Source: Apostichopus parvimensis (lineage: Eukaryota; Echinodermata; Holothuroidea; Aspidochirotida; Stichopodidae). From it: DNA of 25,809 bases. Both the position numbers and the translations under genes were made by a program. Each line of letters begins with the position of its first letter. The stretch's first letter is position 1. Positions 23,401-25,809 of this stretch are shown piece by piece. The stretch spans positions 83,819-109,627 of the forward strand of contig KN882915.1 in the NCBI GenBank assembly GCA_000934455.1. The letters are read 5' to 3'. Under the pieces are notes generated by a model. The model worked only from the letters and a program-made list of their open reading frames with translations. It made no database searches and had not been told where the DNA came from.

Positions 23401-25809
23401 AATCACAAAAGCCTTCTGGCTCTCCGGTTTCTTTTACCACAGGAAAAGTTTATTCTTGGGGTAATGGAGACTTTGGCAAGCTTGGCAGAGGAGGAAGCGA
23501 GGGCGGTAAAGTACCCATGGTAATGGAACACTTGTCGGATTGCGAGATTACCAAAGTAGCCTGCGGATCTCAGTTTTCCGTTGCTCTGTCGAAAGACGGA
23601 TCTGTTTGGACTTGGTAAGTCGTGGCTTCTTAGTCTCGTCAGTGGAGGCAGTGGTATTAGAAGTGCGGGTAAACCCTACAGCATTTGTATTAAGGCCATA
23701 GGTTCAGGACATACTTTTGATACGGTGTCCTGTACAATAATATCGATGGATTTGTAGTGTACACATTGTATCCATACTGCGTAGTGCATGCTCAAGGTGC
23801 AAAAAGGACAACCAGTATATACAGACAAAAAGAAATGGGAGAAATAAAAGATATTATCAAAATACTTTGTCATTAAGCAAAGTCTGGAGTTGCTTCTCAA
23901 AAGTACTAATACTTTTGTGCCAGCCTGATAAAACAAATAAAATTGAATTAATTATAATAGATATGAAAATCTAAAGAAAAAGTCAAAATGCTTATTAATC
24001 TGAATTGTAATGCTACCAAACTATTTGGCGTTCCCTGTTTTCAATGTAACTGTTCTGTGTTTACAAATAAGTGCAGTCTAGAATGGCTTCTTTCAAATTC
24101 TAATTTTCATGCATCTGTCAGTGTTAAGTATTTCCTGTTATTAATTCTTCCACGTGAGTAATATTCTAACATAGAATTCATTGATTCATTCATGGGTATA
24201 TTCACACATCACTCGGTATTTAGTAGGTACTGTCCTTTAATTCTTTCACCTTGGCGACATAGAATACATTGGAACATAACATTCATATTTTCATTCGGCG
24301 GTACATCCTTAAATATTGCAGTATTTAGTATATTACCTAAATGATTAATTCTTTTACAGGGGTATATTCATAGATATCTCAGTATTAATATACTTGCTAT
24401 TAATTCTCTTCCAGGGGTAAAGGAGATAACCATCGATTAGGCCACGGTAACGAAGAACATCAGAGGCATCCGAAGAAGTTGGAAACACTCAAAGAGAAGA
24501 TGGTGGTGGACCTCTATGCCGCCAACAGCCACGTCATCGTTCTCACCGATCTGGGAGAGGTGTACTGCTGGGGACGCAACGACCAGAGACAGCTCGGGTT
24601 GGGAGAGGATGTGGGGAAGGAGGGAAAACCTGTCATGGTGTCGCAGTTGGAGGGAAAGTCCTTCTGTGGGGTAGCTTGCGGTACTGCACAGGTGAGAAAC
24701 GAGGAACCTGCTGGTCTGGGACAGAGAAAGTGTCGCCATCCTTTTCTAGCAGATGACTAAATTATGAGTTTCACCCATGAGAGATTATTATTATTATTAC
24801 ACCGTTATTTATATAGCGCATAATCCACAAGTTCTATGCGCTTTACAATTAACCCTGGTCATTGGTAACTTGTCACACCTACACACCAAAGTGTGCACAA
24901 TTCAAACAATCTCTCCTGGGGCACAACAGTGCACCACAGCCACGTGTCCCCTGGGGGACTTCCCATAGGGTGCAGCCACAAACCGGCGCACGCAACTATA
25001 TTTACAAGTCACCTCGCAAGTCCCCATTTATACACCTGGGTGAAGAGAGGCAATGGAGATAAAGTGCCTTGCCCAAGGACACAACGCAATGATCTGGCCA
25101 GGGCTCGAACCTGTAATCCTTAGATCACAAGTCCACTGCCTTAACCACTTGACCACAACATCATCAAAGAAATACAATCAAAAGATTGCATAGCTAAGTT
25201 GGACGTGGTTCCAGTCAGTGTTTATCATAAATTTGGGGACAAATTAAAATTTTTTTTGGTTATACTGGAGACAGAAAATGACAACAGCTGATTTCCATGC
25301 CCCTATGATGACTATAAAGAGGTCTTCAAACATTTGTTTGATTCTCTGTGGGAAGCCTGTGCCGTTGTTCGTTGGTTTTACTGATTTGCCTACACGCCCA
25401 GTACTTTTAGGTGCAAAGGTTTTCCACAAGGCTTCTGTGGTTTGCACAATGAACATGCAAGTAGGCCAGTGCTTTGCATTTTGATACAAATTTTGGTTTA
25501 TATACAACTGACAATATTTTGAAGAAAGAGGCAGCGGGGTGATATTGTTAAGTTTGTCTTGGTAACTTGCGAGTTGGCCCCTTTTTTTTAGCTTCTCTCA
25601 TCAAAATTGTTGTCTTTTGTAGTCAACTGATCCTTTTAATTTTCTTTAATCTTTTGGATGCTCATAATTACTGTATATATTTATTTATTTATTTATTTAC
25701 AATAAATCAATTGACTTTGCCTCTGTTTTTCAGAGCTTTGTTTGGACATCCAGTGCCAACTGGTCTGTGGGACTGAGAGTACCGTTCAGCGTCCACGTGG
25801 TCAGACCGA
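2736..25809 (+). CDS. HERC2: HERC2-like giant E3 ubiquitin ligase, 5' part (14 exons, partial at 3' end)
   Basis: The spliced exons 2736-2822, 3207-3315, 6024-6185, 12273-12495, 14024-14287, 14911-15208, 16717-16881, 17843-18055, 18598-18728, 19766-19923, 21017-21130, 23443-23614, 24415-24691 and 25734-25809 join in frame into about 816 residues. All introns are GT-AG and all phases match. The protein follows human HERC2 (recalled, not aligned by program) from its amino terminus: a SKWLKTDLQ segment, the near-invariant [18 protein letters not shown] block, then RCC1-like repeats with YxWG and RLGHG motifs up to [22 protein letters not shown]2 is a cytosolic, centrosomal and nuclear HECT ligase that ubiquitinates substrates in DNA repair and other pathways. 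The human protein is about 4,800 residues, so this is roughly its first sixth; the HECT domain is outside the window. HERC1 and HERC3-6 are poor alternatives because the non-RLD amino-terminal region matches HERC2 specifically. Confidence 0.95.
2823..3206 (+). other. HERC2 intron 1
   Basis: This 384-base GT-AG intron is phase 0. Apart from splice sites it has no recognisable content. Confidence 0.85.
3207..3315 (+). CDS. HERC2: HERC2 exon 2
   Basis: The acceptor ttttag ends at 3206. The exon encodes residues 30-65, [20 protein letters not shown] and onwards, which matches human LAFTRDGLCGLWNEMVKDGE directly after the WLKTDIQ segment. The downstream half (residues 50-65) is not conserved. The donor AAAAG|GTCAGT is weaker than the others. 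Read-through would stop about 35 bases later, at 3350-3352, so splicing is required. It leaves phase 1, which the next exon accepts. Confidence 0.88.
4075..4092. repeat. (GA)9 microsatellite
   Basis: A perfect dinucleotide run of 18 bases inside intron 2. Confidence 0.95.
5325..5625 (-). mobile_element. tRNA-derived SINE, family A copy 1
   Basis: On the minus strand the element starts with a tRNA-like head. Its A box is TGGCCAATTGGCTAAGGC (about 5600-5617) and its B box is GGTTCGATTCC (about 5558-5568). A central domain follows (the complement reads 'cctgggtggagagaggcaa' near 5490), then a tail with the arms 'tatatagcgctttat' and 'caaagcgctttac'. The same layout recurs at 24786-25165, showing a dispersed family. 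The conserved middle resembles widespread metazoan SINE central domains, possibly the Nin type, from memory only. I see no clear target-site duplication. Confidence 0.8.
6024..6185 (+). CDS. HERC2: HERC2 exon 3 (Cys-rich linker and ESWKWGNQP motif)
   Basis: The acceptor ggtttttacag ends at 6023 and the donor CCAG|GTAACT follows 6185; phases are 1 in and 1 out. It encodes residues 66-119. The end, [11 protein letters not shown], matches human ILDSWVWGKQP. The rest contains seven cysteines, in CSC, CSCISC, ENC and SVC contexts, where the human linker is Lys/Glu-rich and has no such cluster. The conserved end and matching phases argue this is a real exon. An additional small exon in either flanking long intron (2.7 and 6.1 kb) is possible but not needed for the frame. 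Confidence 0.83.
6223..6352. repeat. Fold-back inverted repeat (about 55-nt arms)
   Basis: Arms 6242-6277 and 6297-6332 are reverse complements at about 28 or 29 of 36 positions, separated by a 19-base loop. Weaker pairing continues outwards to about 6223 and 6352. The arms contain the motif GGATTCGAATC and CTCGAATCC, similar to a tRNA B box, in both orientations. It sits less than 40 bases after the exon 3 donor. It could be a palindromic SINE remnant or a small fold-back transposon. Confidence 0.75.
8377..8407. repeat. Poly(A) run, 31 A
   Basis: A perfect homopolymer preceded by AAATAAATAAATAAA-type sequence (8336-8360). It may be the tail of an old retroposed copy on the plus strand, but no body is recognisable upstream. 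Confidence 0.9.
11707..12040 (+). repeat. AGGTCA-rich interspersed repeat, copies 1 and 2
   Basis: The segment opens with a near-perfect palindrome, TTCCTTTGCC AAT GGCAAAAGGAA (11707-11730). It then contains 'gcttgtaaacatgataactca' type sequence (11796-11816) and AGGTCATTGGAGGTCA (11892-11907) followed by AACAGTCAGAAAA. A second, partial version has AGGTCATGTAAGGTCA (12010-12025) followed by AACAGG. Related sequence recurs at 16260-16500 and 23045-23290. No coding capacity is seen, so a non-autonomous element is likely. Confidence 0.65.
12273..12495 (+). CDS. HERC2: HERC2 exon 4 (helical segment)
   Basis: The acceptor tttttatcag ends at 12272; the donor AAAAG|GTATCA follows 12495. It encodes residues 120-193. 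The stretch [20 protein letters not shown] matches human TTLSALRLKQRLVILERYFI. The upstream part ([20 protein letters not shown]) is a predicted amphipathic helix equivalent to human LKECLSVLVKEQQALA. The last 25 residues are Lys/Glu/Ser-rich and look disordered. Phase is 1 in and 2 out. Confidence 0.92.
13614..13860 (-). mobile_element. tRNA-derived SINE, family B
   Basis: On the minus strand the head reads GGAGTGTTAGCTCAGTGG then TTAACGC (A box, about 13783-13808) and AGTTCGAGTCAC (B box, about 13744-13755). GGAGTG at the 5' end can pair with CACTCC, like a tRNA acceptor stem. A body of about 120 bases follows, to about 13614, ending in AGGCTTCTTCGTGAGTTCCA. It differs from family A. The 5' end is tandemly repeated (13789-13852). 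A fragment of this element follows a TTTTAG at about 13596-13601 and could mimic an exon, but it has no HERC2 similarity. Confidence 0.75.
13789..13852 (-). repeat. Four tandem copies of a 16-bp SINE 5' end unit
   Basis: The unit CACTGAGCTAACACTC occurs at 13789, 13805 and 13821 identically, and at 13837 with one change (T to C). A partial CACTCC follows. On the element's own strand each unit is GAGTGTTAGCTCAGTG, the SINE start including most of its A box. Confidence 0.95.
14024..14287 (+). CDS. HERC2: HERC2 exon 5 (most conserved amino-terminal block)
   Basis: The acceptor tttcttattccag ends at 14023 and the donor GTCGG|GTAAGG follows 14287; phases are 2 in and 2 out. It encodes residues 194-281. 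[20 protein letters not shown] and the following [18 protein letters not shown] are nearly identical to human HERC2, an unusually high level of conservation for this distance. [18 protein letters not shown] continues the match. The exon is visibly GC-richer than the introns. The segment is predicted alpha-helical; I know of no named domain for it. Confidence 0.97.
14288..14910 (+). other. HERC2 intron 5
   Basis: A 623-base AT-rich phase 2 intron with nothing recognised beyond its splice sites. Confidence 0.85.
14911..15208 (+). CDS. HERC2: HERC2 exon 6 (helical, leucine-rich)
   Basis: The acceptor tctcgcccgcag ends at 14910; the donor GAG|GTGAGT follows 15208. It encodes residues 282-381. 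[20 protein letters not shown] and [16 protein letters not shown] match human QDQHLALAILLELAVQRGT and [16 protein letters not shown]. The amino end ([10 protein letters not shown]) and the carboxy end ([19 protein letters not shown]) are divergent linkers. Phase is 2 in and 0 out. This is the longest exon here, at 298 bases. Confidence 0.96.
15209..16716 (+). other. HERC2 intron 6
   Basis: A 1.5-kb phase 0 intron. It includes a 156-codon open frame (15220-15690) without recognisable similarity, a short GA run (15593-15605), a C-rich stretch (about 16145-16167), and an AGGTCA-containing repeat (about 16260-16500). Confidence 0.75.
16260..16510 (+). repeat. AGGTCA-rich interspersed repeat, copy 3
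   Basis: It contains GTGATGGTGATGAC, AAGATAACTCATAACA, then AGGTCATCTGAGGTCA (16408-16423), then a 'gtaaaagtctaaaaaccctt' stretch. The order matches the repeats at 11707 and 23045. Divergence is high, so boundaries are approximate. Confidence 0.6.
16717..16881 (+). CDS. HERC2: HERC2 exon 7
   Basis: The acceptor is aaaaacag, ending at 16716; the donor AAG|GTAAAG follows 16881. Phase is 0 in and 0 out. It encodes residues 382-436. [20 protein letters not shown] and [18 protein letters not shown] match human PNESFLRYLTLPQDNE and AVVVMAHLDRLATPCMPP. This is the last segment before the RCC1-like propeller. Confidence 0.95.
16882..17842 (+). other. HERC2 intron 7
   Basis: A 961-base phase 0 intron that begins with a C-rich tract (about 16889-16935). 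Nothing else recognised. Confidence 0.8.
17843..18055 (+). CDS. HERC2: HERC2 exon 8 (start of RLD1 propeller)
   Basis: The acceptor ctcattcaacag ends at 17842; the donor CAG|GTTTGT follows 18055. Phase is 0 in and 0 out. It encodes residues 437-507. QEIYGWGLL opens the first RCC1-like blade (human QEVIGWGLI), and [20 protein letters not shown] then VYMQYFN matches human LGVTQIACAEKRFLILSRNG then VYTQAYN. As in human, this first blade is degenerate. A Ser/Gly-rich insertion around residues 455-463 replaces the human WKYYANVIG stretch. Confidence 0.94.
18056..18597 (+). other. HERC2 intron 8
   Basis: A 542-base phase 0 intron, two thirds of which is a 180-bp tandem duplication (18111-18470). 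Confidence 0.85.
18111..18470. repeat. 180-bp unit tandemly duplicated
   Basis: Unit 1 (18111-18290) and unit 2 (18291-18470) both begin GGGAGAGA, share a long near-identical core (ACCCACCCCTCACCCCCAAT then ACACACTCATGCATCCTCAC) and end with CAGTGACATCTC(A/G)GAGGT(G/C)ACT. Differences are concentrated in the first 40 bases and in the segment after TTCCTCACCCC. Confidence 0.93.
18598..18728 (+). CDS. HERC2: HERC2 exon 9 (RLD1)
   Basis: The acceptor gatctttacacag ends at 18597; the donor GCTGG|GTAAGC follows 18728. Phase is 0 in and 2 out. It encodes residues 508-550. [20 protein letters not shown] matches human SDGHHYLALAATGEVYSWGC. After NSDDAG the human protein continues with RLGHGDTVPL, but here the next recognisable exon resumes about ten residues later, so a blade loop seems to be missing. 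Confidence 0.93.
18729..19765 (+). other. HERC2 intron 9
   Basis: A 1.0-kb phase 2 intron with a 53-bp tandem repeat (19088-19241). By eye there is no sequence able to encode LGHG (no GGNCAYGG), so it hides no obvious microexon for the missing propeller loop. Confidence 0.75.
19088..19241. repeat. 53-bp tandem repeat, 2.9 copies
   Basis: Units start at 19088, 19141 and 19194 with GTCAAATGGTG(C/C)(A/C)TTCTTAGG and share CATAGTAAGCCTATACATTA; the last diverges at 19241. The copies differ at only one or two bases, so the expansion is recent. Confidence 0.95.
19766..19923 (+). CDS. HERC2: HERC2 exon 10 (RLD1)
   Basis: The acceptor cccttaccttgcag ends at 19765; the donor CACG|GTAAGG follows 19923. 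Phase is 2 in and 1 out. It encodes residues 551-603. [12 protein letters not shown] then [20 protein letters not shown] and [12 protein letters not shown] give a canonical RCC1 repeat, matching human EEPKVI, HIACGSTYSAAITAEGELYT and WGRGNYGRLGHG. The frame stays open upstream to 19593, but that part is hydrophobic intron sequence unlike HERC2, and the acceptor and phase both favour starting at 19766. Confidence 0.92.
19924..21016 (+). other. HERC2 intron 10
   Basis: A 1.1-kb phase 1 intron with a C-rich tract (about 20180-20208) and an A-rich stretch (20776-20905). No gene or known element is recognised. Confidence 0.8.
21017..21130 (+). CDS. HERC2: HERC2 exon 11 (RLD1)
   Basis: The acceptor gtatttacaatag ends at 21016; the donor TCAG|GTATGA follows 21130. 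Phase is 1 in and 1 out. It encodes residues 604-641. [20 protein letters not shown] and [10 protein letters not shown] match human PMLVAGLKGLKVIDVACGSG and AQTLAVTENG, one strand set of an RCC1 blade. The flanking introns (1.1 and 2.3 kb) are large compared with this 114-base exon. Confidence 0.93.
21602..21631 (+). other. G-quadruplex-prone tract
   Basis: The plus (transcribed-sense) strand reads G7 T G4 T G3, then TGG repeats, then G4. This has at least four G runs of three or more with one-base loops between the first ones. Confidence 0.7.
22590..22870. repeat. Purine-rich repeat with GACGTTTCGATCCTAGCAGG motif
   Basis: GACCTGACGTTTCGATCCTA then GCAGGATCTTCTTCAGAGGC (22591-22630) is a motif I recall from dispersed repeats in marine invertebrate genomes, possibly the 3' part of a retroelement. 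It includes an imperfect palindrome, GATCCTAGCAGGATC. A purine-rich run of more than 150 bases follows on the plus strand. The identity of the family is not established. Confidence 0.5.
22901..22991. repeat. Nested short tandem repeats
   Basis: AACGTTAGAATTAACGTAAT (22901-22920) recurs with one change at 22951-22970, and its first half again at 22975-22986. Between the first two copies, ATTCCTAAGATACT is directly duplicated (22921-22934 and 22935-22948). Confidence 0.95.
23045..23290 (+). repeat. AGGTCA-rich interspersed repeat, copy 4
   Basis: It carries GGCTTGTAAACATGTTAACT, like 11796-11816, and then half-sites AGGTCA, AGGTCA, AGGTGA and AGGTCA at 23163, 23170, 23180 and 23190, followed by AAGTCTGAAAAACTTGT. 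The last three are spaced exactly 10 bases apart. It is the clearest member of the family. Confidence 0.7.
23443..23614 (+). CDS. HERC2: HERC2 exon 12 (RLD1)
   Basis: The acceptor ttcttttaccacag ends at 23442; the donor ACTTG|GTAAGT follows 23614. Phase is 1 in and 2 out. It encodes residues 642-698. [20 protein letters not shown] matches human [20 protein letters not shown], including the distinctive KLGRGGS in place of [25 protein letters not shown] matches human KVRCGSQFSIALTKDGQVYS. Confidence 0.96.
23615..24414 (+). other. HERC2 intron 12
   Basis: An 800-base phase 2 intron whose last 290 bases consist of degenerate repeats that include a duplicated 3' splice site (24359 and 24414). Confidence 0.8.
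24127..24414 (+). repeat. Degenerate repeats containing a duplicated splice acceptor
   Basis: Related strings recur: GTATTTCCTGTTATTAATTC (24128), GGGTATATTCACACATCACT then TTTAATTCTTTCACC (24194-24250), GTATTTAGTATATTACCTAA then TTAATTCTTTTACAG (24321-24359) and GGGTATATTCA then TTAATTCTCTTCCAG (24360-24414). The last two end in good acceptors; only 24414 gives the conserved HERC2 frame. Confidence 0.7.
24415..24691 (+). CDS. HERC2: HERC2 exon 13 (RLD1)
   Basis: The acceptor taattctcttccag ends at 24414; the donor CAG|GTGAGA follows 24691. Phase is 2 in and 0 out. It encodes residues 699-791. [20 protein letters not shown] matches human [40 protein letters not shown] is a fuller blade than human VHSWGSNDQCQHFDTLR, and GVACGTAQ matches GIACGPAQ. 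A second good 3' splice site lies 55 bases upstream (ends 24359) but leads to an in-frame TAA at 24418. Confidence 0.95.
24786..25165 (-). mobile_element. tRNA-derived SINE, family A copy 2
   Basis: On the minus strand the A box is TGGTCAAGTGGTTAAGGC (about 25138-25155) and the B box is GGTTCGAGCCC (about 25101-25111). The anticodon-arm-like stretch TGGACTTGTGATCTA lies between them. The central block matches copy 1 (plus strand: 'gggtgaagagaggcaatgga' near 25038 and 'tgcccaaggacacaacgcaa' near 25070). The tail has 'tatatagcgca' and 'tgcgctttacaatt' arms and ends in a (TAA)n run on the element strand, typical of SINE tails. It is about 80 bases longer than copy 1 in the middle. Confidence 0.85.
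25679..25699. repeat. (TTTA)n microsatellite
   Basis: About five perfect TTTA units upstream of the exon 14 acceptor. Confidence 0.95.
25734..25809 (+). CDS. HERC2: HERC2 exon 14 (truncated by window edge)
   Basis: The acceptor tctgtttttcag ends at 25733, phase 0. It encodes residues 792-816 before the sequence ends. [20 protein letters not shown] matches human SFAWSSCSEWSIGLRVPFVV, which closes RLD1 and enters the region after the propeller. No donor is reached. Confidence 0.93.

Larger units (their letters stand above)
21131..23442 (+). other. HERC2 intron 11
   Basis: A 2.3-kb phase 1 intron with a (TTTG)n-like run (21226-21247), a G-rich quadruplex candidate (21602-21631), a GACGTTTCGATCCTAGCAGG motif and purine-rich block (22590-22870), short nested repeats (22901-22991), and an AGGTCA-rich repeat copy (about 23045-23290). 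Confidence 0.75.
24692..25733 (+). other. HERC2 intron 13
   Basis: A 1.0-kb phase 0 intron with the second family A SINE (24786-25165) and a (TTTA)n microsatellite (25679-25699). Nothing is recognised in 25170-25670. Confidence 0.8.

Noticed and set aside
24437..24739. Minus-strand 100-codon frame
   Set aside because: It is the antisense shadow of HERC2 exon 13, whose sense translation is strongly conserved.
1..25809. A new multigene system, operon or viral integration
   Set aside because: I find only one spliced gene with its introns and repeat elements; no second set of coding sequences or capsid, integrase or polymerase genes other than the LINE fossil.

Overview
This is nuclear DNA from an animal, not a bacterial or viral region. 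It is AT-rich and intron-rich, with GT-AG spliced exons of 87 to 298 coding bases, a decayed jockey/CR1-like LINE, tRNA-derived SINEs, microsatellites and C-rich tracts. Repeats with Pol III boxes and 'tatatagcgc...gcgctttaca' tails, together with the protein divergence, suggest a marine invertebrate. I lean towards an echinoderm (possibly a sea cucumber), but that is an inference without a database search.

The only gene I can support is the 5' portion of HERC2, the giant HECT/RCC1-like E3 ubiquitin ligase, on the plus strand. I can chain 14 coding exons from the ATG at 2736 to the right edge at 25809. Every junction keeps the reading frame, giving about 816 residues. Compared with my memory of human HERC2, the model holds the amino-terminal segment (residues 1-65), a divergent linker that is Cys-rich here (66-119), a helical region containing a strikingly conserved block (194-381), and most of the first RCC1-like beta-propeller (RLD1, about residue 440 to the edge). 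The rest of the protein (later RLDs, Cyt-b5, MIB, DOC, ZZ and HECT domains) lies beyond the window.

Layout: 1-2725 is upstream or first-intron DNA with a minus-strand LINE reverse transcriptase fossil (166-1690). Exons 1-2 lie at 2736-3315. Long introns follow, with exon 3 at 6024 and exon 4 at 12273; the first carries a minus-strand tRNA-derived SINE (about 5325-5625) and the second a fold-back palindrome (6223-6352) and an AGGTCA-rich interspersed repeat (about 11707-12040). Exons 5-14 (14024-25809) are closer together, with introns holding another SINE (13614-13860), more AGGTCA-rich copies (16400 and 23160), a 180-bp tandem duplication, a 53-bp tandem repeat, a G-rich quadruplex candidate and a second copy of the first SINE family (24786-25165).

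I found no operon, CRISPR, phage or defence system, and no second protein gene. The most interesting points are the absence of the expected RLGHGD-type blade segment between exons 9 and 10, the Cys-rich linker in exon 3, a repeat family carrying AGGTCA half-sites at 10-bp periodicity, a SINE whose 5' A-box unit is tandemly repeated four times, and a duplicated 3' splice-site region before exon 13.
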